In this document: in pieces, positions 24,862-33,651 of the stretch
How the letters are laid out: each line of letters begins with the position of its first letter
Position numbering within the stretch: the first letter of the stretch is position 1
From: SZAS-103 sp038216155
GTDB taxonomy: Bacteria > Pseudomonadota > Gammaproteobacteria > Xanthomonadales > Xanthomonadaceae
Assembly (NCBI GenBank): GCA_038216155.1
Contig: JBBQQH010000027.1
Span: 1-44,123, forward strand
Direction: 5' to 3'
DNA: 44,123 bases
Made by a program: the position numbers and the translations under genes
Notes under the pieces: model-generated
Told to the model about the DNA's origin: nothing
Database searches by the model: none
What the model saw: the letters and a program-made list of their open reading frames with translations, nothing else

Positions 24862-26382
24862 TTACTTCGCAAGCGCGTAAAGATATTCAACGAACGACAT
24901 GACCGCGCCGTCGTAGCCATCGATGTTTTTGTTGGTCGATTCGATCACGTAGAATTCGTCTGGCGCGTGCGCGCCGGTGCCGTAGCCGGTGCCAAAGTGC
25001 CCGGAGGGCAGGCTAAGCGGCGGCTCGGTGAAGACGAATCCAGGATAGGAGCCCGCACTGCGTGGCCACAGCAGCGGATCGATTCCGTGATCGCGATAGA
25101 CCTTCAGCGAGGTCTGGATCAATACCGAATCCGCCGACGTCTGGGTCGGGTTGTAGCCGCCGCTGACGGTCACTTCAATATCGCCAAAGCCATGCTTGAT
25201 CAGATGCGCTTTGAGCGCGGCAACAGCATCGGCAAATGGCATGCCAGGCACCAGCCGCAAGTCGAGTTTGGCTTCGGCGCGGTACGGCAAAACGGTCTTG
25301 CCGCCCGGGCCGGTGTAACCCGCAACCAAACCTTCGATATTGACAGTCGGTTGCGAGACGAGGCGTTCCTGCGCCTGCTCGAAGGGCAGGTCATCGATCC
25401 AGTGCTTCACGCCTAGGCGTTGCATATCGCCAGCTTCATCACCGCGCGCGCTGGCCGCCCGGATCATTGCCTTATGCTCGGCGCTCAGTAGCGGCGGCTT
25501 CGGATAATTGTCGATGGTGATTGTGTTGCCGTCGGCCGAAACCAGGGTGTCTAACGCCTTGACTAGATGCCAGGCCGGGCTGTCGACTTCGGCCTTGAGC
25601 GAGGAATGGATATCTTTCTTCGGTCCGCGTCCCCAGCGTTCGCCGCTGGCGATGAGTTGCACTTCGGCGATACCCTTTGCTCCGAGGCTGACCGTCACCA
25701 CGCCATCGAGTCCCTGTTCGGTCGAGGGCATGAACACGCCAATGCTCTTCGACAGCGCCGCCTGTACTTTCGGATTGAGCGCCAGTTGGCCGATGTGGGG
25801 CGAACCGATTTCCTCCTCGCCTTCGGCAATCAGGACCAGGTTAACCGGCATCGTCTTGTGCGCATCGCGAATGGCATGCAGGGCAGCGATGAACGCCGAT
25901 TCCGGCCCTTTCTGATTGACCGCGCCGCGCCCCATCACCACTTTGCCGATACCGGGCTTGTCAACCATGCGCGCTTCCAGCGGCGGCGAACTCCACTCCG
26001 ATGGATCAAACTGCTTGACGTCGTACATGAAGTACACACCGACTGTCTTTTTCGCACCCGCATCCAGTGTTGCGAACACGCCCGGCTTGCCATCGGTTGG
26101 AAGAACTTCGACGTGCTGGAAGCCGGCGTCGCGCAACATGCCTGCCATATAATCGGCGCCCTGCTGCGTGTTGAGACCTTCGGCTGCAATCGTCGGCAGC
26201 GCGATCCAGTCCTGCAAGCGCTTGACCGACGCGTCGTGCTTGGTGTCGACCGCTTTGCGGATGGCTTCCATGTCGGGGTTGACTGGTGCGGCGATCACCT
26301 GGCTTGCCGCGAGGCTCGACAACGAGACGAGAGCGATGGCACAGGCGATGCGGACTGCGATTGCGAGACGAACTGGTTTCAT
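24862..26382 (-). CDS. Exported M20-family hydrolase with altered metal ligands
   Basis: The start at 26382 (MKPVRLAIAVRIACA) follows GGGAG and begins a signal peptide; an upstream frame to 26820 lies in non-coding DNA with a REP repeat. The 506-residue product has M20 architecture: catalytic domain, inserted dimerisation domain and C-terminal catalytic part ending HAPDEF. The acidic EGEEEIGSPH block with the catalytic glutamate is intact. But the first zinc-ligand motif (usual H-x-D) reads M119-Y-D, and the usual bridging aspartate in DDKG is N156 (VNQKG). Either this is a subfamily with other metal chemistry or it has lost peptidase activity. It sits upstream of the metzincin gene in one likely operon. 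Confidence 0.85.
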   Translation of the reverse strand: MKPVRLAIAVRIACAIALVSLSSLAASQVIAAPVNPDMEAIRKAVDTKHDASVKRLQDWIALPTIAAEGLNTQQGADYMAGMLRDAGFQHVEVLPTDGKPGVFATLDAGAKKTVGVYFMYDVKQFDPSEWSSPPLEARMVDKPGIGKVVMGRGAVNQKGPESAFIAALHAIRDAHKTMPVNLVLIAEGEEEIGSPHIGQLALNPKVQAALSKSIGVFMPSTEQGLDGVVTVSLGAKGIAEVQLIASGERWGRGPKKDIHSSLKAEVDSPAWHLVKALDTLVSADGNTITIDNYPKPPLLSAEHKAMIRAASARGDEAGDMQRLGVKHWIDDLPFEQAQERLVSQPTVNIEGLVAGYTGPGGKTVLPYRAEAKLDLRLVPGMPFADAVAALKAHLIKHGFGDIEVTVSGGYNPTQTSADSVLIQTSLKVYRDHGIDPLLWPRSAGSYPGFVFTEPPLSLPSGHFGTGYGTGAHAPDEFYVIESTNKNIDGYDGAVMSFVEYLYALAK

Positions 26383-26695
26383 CGTGTACTCCCGGGTGGC
26401 ATTACCCCGAAGATACTCCGCCAACCGTCGTGCTGTCAGACTGTGCGGCGAAGAGGCCCTGACCGTGCTGGTAACGGAGTGCTCGTTCTTGATTTTAATT
26501 GACGCGTAAACAGAAACGGATTTGTGGTTCGACAGGCCTGTCCTGAGCCTGACGAAGGGCTCACCACGAACGGTTGCGGTCGAGCGGATCGATCCAATCC
26601 TTCCATAAGTCAGCGACGCTGGGCAACTTGCGCGCGCGGCAGTCGTCTCGTCCATCGGCTCACCCACGAACGCTTCAGGGGGCTGCCGCGCCTGG
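26383..26695. promoter_or_regulatory. Divergent intergenic region containing a REP-like repeat
   Basis: This stretch of about 310 bases separates the divergent M20-like and Bcr/CflA genes, so promoters for both are expected, most likely in the less GC-rich part around 26460-26520. The repeat at 26525-26573 occupies its centre. I see no small gene here. Confidence 0.4.
26525..26573. repeat. REP-like interspersed repeat
   Basis: The sequence GGTTCGACAGGCCTGTCCTG and the following GAGCCTGACGAAGGGCTCACC match a common intergenic repeat of gammaproteobacteria and related groups. TTCGACAGGC pairs with GCCTGACGAA (9 of 10), and outer GTTCG pairs with CGAAC at the far end, giving a nested hairpin. 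It belongs to a different class from the repeats at 1455 and 3136. Confidence 0.65.
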
Positions 26696-28021
26696 ATGGA
26701 TGACGCAGTGCCGCCAGTCCTGATAAAACGACGGATGCCCCGCGAGCTTCCCGTATCCCGCGTTCGACTGGCGCTGCTGCTTGGCGGACTGGCGATGTTT
26801 GGGCCGTTCTCTATCGACACCGTTTTTCCCGCATTCCGGGTGATGGCTGCCGATTTGTCGGTCAGTCCATGGATGATGCAGCAGACGATCAGCGTGTACT
26901 TGATCGGCTATGCCGCCACGTCGTTGTTCCATGGTGCGTTGTCGGATGCGTACGGGCGGCGGCGGGTGATCCTGACCGGGCTGGCGGTGTTCGCGCTGGC
27001 GTCGATTGGTTGCGCTCTCTCGATCACGATGACGCAGCTGCTGGTGTTTCGCGCGCTGCAGGGTTTGTCGGCGGGCGTAGGCCTGATCGTCGGTCGTGCG
27101 GTGATCCGCGACTGCCTCGATGGCGACGATGCGCAGCGGATGATGAGCAACGTCTCGATGGTGTTCAGCATCGCGCCTGCGATTGCTCCGATCATCGGCG
27201 GCTGGCTGTTGGGCGGGCTCGGCTGGCACGCAATCTTCTGGTTCCTGTTGTTGTTCGCGGTCGTGTTGTGGACCACGACCTTGCTGGCGTTGCCGGAAAC
27301 GCATCCTGTAGAGCAGCGCACGCCGTTCCGCCCATCGACGTTGTTGCGCAGTAATCGCGCGATGCTGGGTAATGCGACCTACGTAAAGCTCGCAATCGCC
27401 GGCTCGCTCAACTTCAACGCATTGTTTTTGTATATCGCATCGGCGCCGGTTTTCGTGATGGACCTGATGGGTTTGAACGAGCGCCAGTTCGCCTGGTTTT
27501 TCGCGCCGACTATCGGCGGCATGATGCTGGGTGCGTTTACTTCCGGACGCATGGCCGGACGAGTTAGCGGCTTGCGTATGGCGAACCTGGGTTGTGCGAT
27601 TAGCGGCGCTGCGGCAGCGGTGAACATCGTGTTCAACCTGTTGGCGCCGAACCTGCATCCGCTGGTGGTTAACCTGTTTGGCGTGCCGTTGTTGTTGCCG
27701 CTGGCGGTGTTGCCGATACTGCTGACGGCGTTTGGTGTGGCGCTGGTGTTTCCGATTCTGACCCTGGCGTTGCTCGACATGTTTCCGCGTCAACGCGGCG
27801 GCGCGTCGTCGGCGCAAGCGTTTATCGGGCTGGTGTTGAACGCGACCGTTGCTGGCGTGATCTCGCCGCTCGTTGCGCACAGCGGTATCGAGCTAGCGCT
27901 CACCGCGGGCGCGTTTTCCGTGGTTGGATGGCTGCTATGGCGCGACTATGCACGGCGGTGCCTGCGGATTCCGGACGTGCCAGTCGAGTCGGTGGCGCTG
28001 GAGCCGACCGATCGGATGTAA
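26696..28021 (+). CDS. Bcr/CflA-family MFS drug-efflux transporter
   Basis: The product is up to 441 residues; ATG 26735 (MPRELPVSRVRLALLL) is an alternative start giving 428, and neither has a strong ribosome-binding site. Twelve hydrophobic helices are visible. The N-terminal half carries family features FGPFSIDTVFPAFR, HGALSDAYGRRRVIL (the MFS motif A between helices 2 and 3) and RALQGLSAGVG. The C-terminal half ends with a typical QAFIGLVLNATVAG. It is a proton-driven inner-membrane exporter of the Bcr/CflA group, which includes bicyclomycin, chloramphenicol and dipeptide exporters. Convergent with the APC permease gene, with a gap of about 30 bases. Substrate unknown. Confidence 0.9.
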   Translation: MDDAVPPVLIKRRMPRELPVSRVRLALLLGGLAMFGPFSIDTVFPAFRVMAADLSVSPWMMQQTISVYLIGYAATSLFHGALSDAYGRRRVILTGLAVFALASIGCALSITMTQLLVFRALQGLSAGVGLIVGRAVIRDCLDGDDAQRMMSNVSMVFSIAPAIAPIIGGWLLGGLGWHAIFWFLLLFAVVLWTTTLLALPETHPVEQRTPFRPSTLLRSNRAMLGNATYVKLAIAGSLNFNALFLYIASAPVFVMDLMGLNERQFAWFFAPTIGGMMLGAFTSGRMAGRVSGLRMANLGCAISGAAAAVNIVFNLLAPNLHPLVVNLFGVPLLLPLAVLPILLTAFGVALVFPILTLALLDMFPRQRGGASSAQAFIGLVLNATVAGVISPLVAHSGIELALTAGAFSVVGWLLWRDYARRCLRIPDVPVESVALEPTDRM

Positions 28022-28052
28022 GAGTTCGATGTATTCGAGTTGCTGCGGCTAT

Positions 28053-29453
28053 TCACGGCAGTGCAGGTTGGGTCACCACGTTGTGCGCGCGCATCGCGCA
28101 GTAGATCGGCACGCCCACTGCCAGCAGCAAAAATCCGAGATAGACCGGATTGGCGTGCCACGGTGTCCAGCAGATCAGGCTGCTGCCGCAGGTGTGCGGA
28201 TCGGTGCTGATGCCGGCGCCGGCAAGTGCCCACAAAGAAAATACCGCTCCAATCGCGCCGCCGATTGCGAGGCCCATATTGCCCTTGCTGGCCGGGATGG
28301 TGCCGTTGCGCAGCAGCTTGAGCGCGGCCAGCGAGCACAGCAGATACATGAACAACACGGCGGTGGTCGAGAGCAACACCAGGAACGTGAATACCGCGAC
28401 GATCGACTTGCCGAAGTTCATCAGCACCAGCACGCTGGCAAACGCACTGGAGACGAACAACGAAATCGCCGGCGTGCGCGCGGCGGTTTCACGCGCGAAC
28501 GATTTCGGAAACAAACCGGATCGACCGAGCTGGAATCCCAGTTGCCCATTGACCAGAATCCAGCCGTTGAGCGCGCCGAAGCAGCTGATCGCGGCAAACA
28601 GCGCAAACCAGTGCGCGACTCCGGACCCCCAGAACATCGCAGCGACATCGGCGAACGGCGCGTTCGATTGCGCCAGCCGATCGCCCGGAACCAGCAGCAT
28701 GATGGTCGTGCTGGCAATAATGTAGACCACTGCGGCGAGGACCGTGCCAACGATGGTCGCGCGAGGAATCGTGCGCGCGGGATCGCGCACTTTGCCTGAT
28801 GCGACTGCGGCCGACTCCATGCCACACAGGGCGAACAACGTGAGGGTTGCGGCGGCGGTGACCGCGCTGAGATCGAAATGGGTCGATGTCAGATGCGTGG
28901 TTTCGAGCAGCGGGCTTCCGCTCAATGCGAGGTACACACCCAGTCCCACGATCGCCAGCAGAGGAATCAGTTTCAATGCCGCGGTGACAACTTGCACCTT
29001 GCCGGCCGAACGCGTGCCGAGCACATTCACCGCCGTCAGCAACCAGATGAAGCCGATTGTCAGCAGGATCGACGCCGCGTGCGTGGATGCGATCCACGGC
29101 AACAGATTGCTCAGGTAACTGACCAATGCGGTGGCGATCGCCGCGATCCCAACCCAAGTCGAAATCCAGTAGCACCACATCACCAGAAAACCGGGCAGGG
29201 CGCCGAACGCCAACCGGGTGTAGTCGTACGGCCCGCCCGCCGTCGGCAGGCCGCGACTCAGGCCGGCGAATACCAGGGCGAGTCCGATCGCGCCGGTGCT
29301 GGTCAACAGCCACGCCCACACGCTATTCAATCCATAGGGCGCCAGCGATGCCGGCAGCAGGAAGATGCCGGAACCGATGATGTTGCCGATGACCAATGCC
29401 ACGCACATCCAGAAACCAAGCTGGCGCGCGCTGGAATTGAGTTCATTGGACAT
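28053..29453 (-). CDS. APC-superfamily amino-acid permease
   Basis: The 466 residues form twelve predicted membrane helices. The first helix carries the substrate-backbone-binding motif GNIIGSGIFLLPASLAPYG, as in AdiC/YjeH/PotE-type APC transporters, and GGPYDYTRLAFG follows in the loop after helix 2. It should import or exchange an amino acid or polyamine across the inner membrane. The start overlaps the end of the Rieske oxygenase gene by 11 bases, which indicates coupled translation. The permease therefore probably moves the oxygenase's substrate or product. An exact substrate cannot be told from the sequence; amino-acid betaines or amines are a reasonable guess given that partner. Confidence 0.88.
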   Translation of the reverse strand: MSNELNSSARQLGFWMCVALVIGNIIGSGIFLLPASLAPYGLNSVWAWLLTSTGAIGLALVFAGLSRGLPTAGGPYDYTRLAFGALPGFLVMWCYWISTWVGIAAIATALVSYLSNLLPWIASTHAASILLTIGFIWLLTAVNVLGTRSAGKVQVVTAALKLIPLLAIVGLGVYLALSGSPLLETTHLTSTHFDLSAVTAAATLTLFALCGMESAAVASGKVRDPARTIPRATIVGTVLAAVVYIIASTTIMLLVPGDRLAQSNAPFADVAAMFWGSGVAHWFALFAAISCFGALNGWILVNGQLGFQLGRSGLFPKSFARETAARTPAISLFVSSAFASVLVLMNFGKSIVAVFTFLVLLSTTAVLFMYLLCSLAALKLLRNGTIPASKGNMGLAIGGAIGAVFSLWALAGAGISTDPHTCGSSLICWTPWHANPVYLGFLLLAVGVPIYCAMRAHNVVTQPALP

Positions 29454-30543
29454 CGGAAAGTTCCTGTCGGTAGGCGGTGCGCAGCAATTCGTGGAAGTGG
29501 TGGACCGCGTTTTCGCGTAGCGGATTCAGGCGGCCTGCCGTATAGGAACCCGACGCCAGCCCGCGCTGCACTTCCTCGCACAACATGGCGTCCTCGGCCT
29601 GCACCACGTCGCTGAACTCGATGTCTTGCGCGCGGCGTGACTGCGCGGAATCGCTGTCATCAATGGCGTAATAGAAATCGAACTCGACGCGGCAATGGTC
29701 GACGCCGCGCGGCAGCACGCGATTGGTCTGCAGTCGCCCAGGCAGGATGTTGAGCATCGTGTTGGGATACAAAAAGTAGTACAGCGCATCGCCGCTGCCA
29801 TACAGCGTATCGCTGCTTTCCAACGGGCTGTACTGGTGCGAATGCCAGGCTGCTGTCTCGGTGATGTAGCTGCGGTAGTCCAGCAGCGCGTTGAGCGTGG
29901 GATGGATGTGCGGGACGTGATACCCCTCGAGGTAATTGTCGACGTAGACCTTCCAGTTACAGTTCAAGTCGTAACTGATGCGTCGATGATGCGAATAGTC
30001 ATCGAGCGATTGCGCGCCTAGGCGTTCGCTGATGCCGGCGACAATGTGCTCGAACGCCGGCACCTCGCCGTTCGCAACGAACACCAGCCCTTGCCAGATC
30101 GCGACTTGCGCCTGTGGCAGACGAATATCGGAGGCGACAAAATCAGGCGCGGTACCCATCTCCGGCGCGCTGCGCAGCACGCCGTCCAGGGTGTAGGTCC
30201 AGCCGTGGTAGTGGCAGCGCAGCGCCTTGGCACCACGACCGTCGCAGCGTGCGATCGGTCCCGCGCGATGGCGACAGACGTTGTGCAGCGCGCGAATGAG
30301 GCCATCTTCGCCGCGCACCACGATCAGCGGCAGGCCGGCGATCTCGATCACCACATGGTCGCCGGCATCCGGTAATTGCGATTGGTGGCAGGCCAGTTGC
30401 CAGCCGTGGGCGAATACCGCGGAATCATCCAACGCCTGCATGCGCGGATCGACATAGAAGCGAGCATCGAGCGCATGCGCGTGATCGAGCGGCTGTGAGG
30501 CCAATACGTTGCGTGCTAGCAGCGGTTCAATGGACGTTTTCAT
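29443..30543 (-). CDS. Rieske-type non-heme iron oxygenase, quaternary-amine-like
   Basis: The product has 366 residues with a Rieske centre at C90/H92 and C110/H113 (CRHRAG and CHYHGW). The mononuclear iron site is in NYLEGYHVPHIHP, with ligands H209 and H214 and a C-terminal aspartate in VQAEDAMLC. The bridging residue between the two centres is Glu206; most ring-hydroxylating dioxygenases use Asp, whereas carnitine monooxygenase CntA and relatives use Glu. This places it nearer to choline, carnitine, stachydrine and glycine-betaine oxygenases. No reductase gene is adjacent, so electron supply must come from elsewhere. It lies in an operon with DUF1304 upstream (4-base gap) and an APC permease downstream. 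Confidence 0.88.
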   Translation of the reverse strand: MKTSIEPLLARNVLASQPLDHAHALDARFYVDPRMQALDDSAVFAHGWQLACHQSQLPDAGDHVVIEIAGLPLIVVRGEDGLIRALHNVCRHRAGPIARCDGRGAKALRCHYHGWTYTLDGVLRSAPEMGTAPDFVASDIRLPQAQVAIWQGLVFVANGEVPAFEHIVAGISERLGAQSLDDYSHHRRISYDLNCNWKVYVDNYLEGYHVPHIHPTLNALLDYRSYITETAAWHSHQYSPLESSDTLYGSGDALYYFLYPNTMLNILPGRLQTNRVLPRGVDHCRVEFDFYYAIDDSDSAQSRRAQDIEFSDVVQAEDAMLCEEVQRGLASGSYTAGRLNPLRENAVHHFHELLRTAYRQELSDVQ

Positions 30544-30547
30544 GCGA

Positions 30548-30919
30548 TCAGCCCGCGGCCAGTAGTACGGCGATCAACGCCACCAATGCCGGCAGCCCTT
30601 GCATCAACAGGATCGAGCGCTTCACCGACCAGCCGCCATACAGCGCTGCGACCAGCACGCAGCCGAGGAAAAATAGTTGCAGTTGATGGGCGATTGCGTG
30701 GTCTGGATGCAGCAGGCTCCAGACCAGCCCGGCGGCAAGGAATCCGTTGTACAAACCCTGGTTGGCTGCGAGCGATTTACTTTGCTCGGCGAATTCCGCA
30801 GTCAGGCCGAACGCGCGCCGGGTCGCTGGATTCGTCCAGCGGAACATTTCGAGGTAGAGAAAATACAGGTGTTCCAGCGCGACCAGCGCGACGAGAATCA
30901 CGACCACAATATGCGGCAT
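30548..30919 (-). CDS. DUF1304 membrane protein
   Basis: This 123-residue protein has four hydrophobic helices. DUF1304 features are plain: an N-terminal helix containing LVALEHLYFLYLEMFRW, then LAANQGLYNGFLAAGLVWSL, and a C-terminal IAVLLAAG. Function is unknown; members are small inner-membrane proteins. Only four bases separate its stop from the Rieske oxygenase start, so they are translated together. It may serve the oxygenase/permease pair, for instance as a membrane partner, but no biochemical evidence exists. The M2 peptidase gene ends 62 bases upstream and could belong to the same transcript. Confidence 0.9.
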   Translation of the reverse strand: MPHIVVVILVALVALEHLYFLYLEMFRWTNPATRRAFGLTAEFAEQSKSLAANQGLYNGFLAAGLVWSLLHPDHAIAHQLQLFFLGCVLVAALYGGWSVKRSILLMQGLPALVALIAVLLAAG

Positions 30920-30981
30920 CTTTTACCCCTTGGCTGATGCGATCTGCGGAAAGAACGGTCTTTGTCACATCGGAAATCAGC

Positions 30982-32973
30982 TTACGGAGTGCCGGCGAAG
31001 TTCCCTTCCCAGCCGCATTCCTGATCCTTGTTCTGTTCCAGCAACCACTGCCGCAACGGTGCAAAGTATTCCAGGATTGCACTCGCGTCCATGTGATCCT
31101 CGCCAGTCATCTGCTGCAGTGTTTTTTGCCACGGCTGGCTGGCGCCCTTGCGCAGCATCGCCAGATACAGCTTGCCCGCTTCGGCGTTGCCGGCAAACGA
31201 GCATTGTGCCAGCGGCCCGTCGTAACCCGACGCCTTGCACAGCGAACGATAAAACTGGAACTGAAGAATGTTGGCAAGAAAGTACCGCGTGTAAGGTACG
31301 TTCGCCGGCACGTGGTATTTCGCACCGGCGTCGAAAAATTCCTCGCCGCGCGGCGTCGGCGGCGCGACGCCTTCGTACTTCGCGCGCAGGTCCCACCAAG
31401 CCTTGTTGTAGTTGGCCTGGTTGATCGAACCGTCGAACACGCCCCAGCGCCAGCGATCGATCATCAATCCGAACGGCAAAAACGCGACCTTCTTCAACGC
31501 CATCCGCATCTGCGTGTTGATCAGTGCCGCGTCGCTGATCGGCGCGTTGTCGATCAATCCCAGTTGCTGCAAATAAGCCGGCGTCATCGAAAGCTGGATG
31601 GTGTCGCCGATCGCTTCGTGAAAGCCGTCGTTGGCGCCGTTTTGAAACAGCAATTGCAGCGGGTTGTAGGCCAGGTCGTAATACAGGTGTCCGAGCTCGT
31701 GGTAGATCGTGAAGAAGCTCTCAGCCTCGGGCTTGATGCACATCTTGATGCGCACATCGCCTTGCAGATTCATGTCCCATGCACTGGCGTGACAAACCAC
31801 ATCACGGTCGCGTGGTTTGATCAGTTGCGAGCGCGTCCAGAAGGAATCAGGCAGGTTGGGCATGCCGAGCGAGACGTAAAACCCTTCGGCGCGTTTGGTG
31901 ATCGCGACCGCTTCGGCCTGGTCGGCAGCCTGTGCGATATCGGCCTGTTCGAGCGCGCTGGGAGCATGACCCAGAGCACTGATGCGCTTGCCGAAATCAG
32001 CGTCGCGTTCTGCGTTGAGGTGTGAGCTGATGTCGAGTGCTGGCACATTCGGATATGGGGCCAGCAGGTCCCACAGATTTGTCCAGTCCTGCGCCCACAT
32101 ATTGCCGGTGAGATGCGCCGGAATCATGCCGTTGACCTCACCGCGCTTGCCGTATTTTTTCACCAGCTTGGTGCGCGTATAGCATTGCAACTGGTCGTAC
32201 ATCGGTTTGACCTGGTTCCACAGCCGATCTGTTTCTGCCTGGAAATCGGCCGCACTCATGTCATATCCGGCGCGCCATAGTTCGCCCGCGTTGGCGTAGC
32301 CTTCCTCCTTCGCGCCTTCATTGAGCAAGGCGACATAGCGCTGGTAATCCGCGCGCTGGCTCGACGCGGTAGCGTGCCAGCCGGTCCACGCATCGAGTTG
32401 GGCGTCGTAATCGCGGCTGCTGCGCAACACGTCTTCAAGCTCGCCGAGCTGGCGGCAATCGGTTTTTTCCGCGTCCTTGCAATAGCGGCCCGCGCCGTAG
32501 TTGCCCTCCAGTCGCGTCGCGATCTGGGTGAGCTCACGCAGTTTCACCGGATCCTTCGGCGCCGGGCTGGCACTTTGCAACTTCAACAAGGCGATTGCGC
32601 GGGCGGTGTCGGGTTGCAGACTCTGGCCATCGAAGTCGCGCGCCTTCTCGATGTAGCCATCCAGCAGCGTGAGGTAGCGCTCGTTTGCCTTGGCTGCCAC
32701 CAGTTGCGAATCGGTGTTGATATCGGTTGCCGCCAGCCATTGCGCGGCCTGCGATTCCGCGTAGTCGGCACGCAGTCCGGCGTTGACCTTGTCCACGAAC
32801 GCCGCCGCCTTGGCCTGCGTGCCCTTGTCCACCGATTGCGTGTTTGCGGCGTCGGCGTTGTTGGCTGGCGGCTTGCGCGAGCAGCCCGGCAAGGCGAACA
32901 CGAGGAGAACCGCAATCGACAGCAGCGCAAGCGACAGCAGTGCGCGATCAGGCAGTGCCCGATGAAATGACAT
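30982..32973 (-). CDS. M2-family (ACE-like) peptidyl-dipeptidase lipoprotein
   Basis: The start at 32973 (MSFHRALPDRALL) has AGGGG upstream; the frame extends to 33024 without signal. The 663-residue product has a lipoprotein signal with FALPGC, so it is anchored in the cell envelope. The active site is HELGH at residues 425-429 within TIYHELGHLYYDLAY, followed by the third zinc ligand in GFHEAIGDT. The whole sequence matches angiotensin-converting-enzyme-type dipeptidyl carboxypeptidases, which release dipeptides from C-termini. Bacterial members such as XcACE of Xanthomonas are close in design. Position beside permease and other peptidase genes suggests a role in peptide nutrition. No deletion or missing catalytic residue was noted. 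Confidence 0.92.
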   Translation of the reverse strand: MSFHRALPDRALLSLALLSIAVLLVFALPGCSRKPPANNADAANTQSVDKGTQAKAAAFVDKVNAGLRADYAESQAAQWLAATDINTDSQLVAAKANERYLTLLDGYIEKARDFDGQSLQPDTARAIALLKLQSASPAPKDPVKLRELTQIATRLEGNYGAGRYCKDAEKTDCRQLGELEDVLRSSRDYDAQLDAWTGWHATASSQRADYQRYVALLNEGAKEEGYANAGELWRAGYDMSAADFQAETDRLWNQVKPMYDQLQCYTRTKLVKKYGKRGEVNGMIPAHLTGNMWAQDWTNLWDLLAPYPNVPALDISSHLNAERDADFGKRISALGHAPSALEQADIAQAADQAEAVAITKRAEGFYVSLGMPNLPDSFWTRSQLIKPRDRDVVCHASAWDMNLQGDVRIKMCIKPEAESFFTIYHELGHLYYDLAYNPLQLLFQNGANDGFHEAIGDTIQLSMTPAYLQQLGLIDNAPISDAALINTQMRMALKKVAFLPFGLMIDRWRWGVFDGSINQANYNKAWWDLRAKYEGVAPPTPRGEEFFDAGAKYHVPANVPYTRYFLANILQFQFYRSLCKASGYDGPLAQCSFAGNAEAGKLYLAMLRKGASQPWQKTLQQMTGEDHMDASAILEYFAPLRQWLLEQNKDQECGWEGNFAGTP

Positions 32974-33045
32974 GGCAGACCCCTGTGCGTCGACGGACGC
33001 AATACGGCAGGCTAGAGCGCGCACGACGCGGGCGCAACTGCGGGG

Positions 33046-33633
33046 TCAATCTTGCGGAGATTCCAATACGCCTGGTGGCGCTGCATCCGCTATCAGCTGC
33101 TGAAGGTCAAGCAGGCCGCGTTGCAGCAAAAACGCACGCGCATCTTCAGCGTCTTGCTCGAACCATGCGCGGGTCGAACCCAGCCGGAACGAATAGCCCC
33201 AGCAGTCCATGTCCTGCATCAGTCGCGTGGCGCCGACGCCGGAAAGCATGTCCGCCAGCAGGATCTGCAGGTAGCAGGCGGCGTCTTCTTCGGCGATGGA
33301 ATCGGTGGCATCGGTGTGCACCAGAGCCTGACGCTCCGTCGGCATCACCAGCAGATGCGCAGCTTCGTGCAGGATCGAATGGATCGGTGTGTCGGCGCGT
33401 GTATAGACGTTGATGCCAATCAATCCAGCTTCGCAATCGCCCCAGTAGCTGCCGGGAATGGCAGTGCCGTCGTCAACCACGATTAACGCCAGACCATGCA
33501 GCCGCAACAGATCGGCAACGGCATCGCGATCACTGTCCACCAGCCGCAGCACGTCCAGAGCGCCGTCGTCGCTGACGATGTCAGTTTCGATTGCGCCCAA
33601 GGCATCGAACGCAGGCAGTGCGGCGGCTTTCAC
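33046..33633 (-). CDS. HExxH-containing protein downstream of minE
   Basis: The 195 residues start at GTG 33633, 18 bases after minE stops, so it is probably part of the min operon. A helix with HEAAH in IHSILHEAAHLLVMP is a zinc-metalloprotease-type motif, and the nearby acidic SIAEEDAACYLQILLAD could supply a third ligand, as in ImmA/IrrE-like or gluzincin enzymes. Residues 70-100 contain strands (GLIGINVYTRAD) just before the helix, the order seen in that fold. No named family is assigned. A linked function in division or cell-envelope control is only suggested by location. It is not an ordinary min gene in E. coli. Confidence 0.7.
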   Translation of the reverse strand: MKAAALPAFDALGAIETDIVSDDGALDVLRLVDSDRDAVADLLRLHGLALIVVDDGTAIPGSYWGDCEAGLIGINVYTRADTPIHSILHEAAHLLVMPTERQALVHTDATDSIAEEDAACYLQILLADMLSGVGATRLMQDMDCWGYSFRLGSTRAWFEQDAEDARAFLLQRGLLDLQQLIADAAPPGVLESPQD

Positions 33634-33651
33634 GACTCGTCAACAATCCGC

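Noticed and set aside
30586..32025. 479-residue plus-strand frame opposite DUF1304 and the M2 peptidase
   Set aside because: It spans two convincing minus-strand genes and their gap, and shows the codon-shadow composition of the M2 gene.
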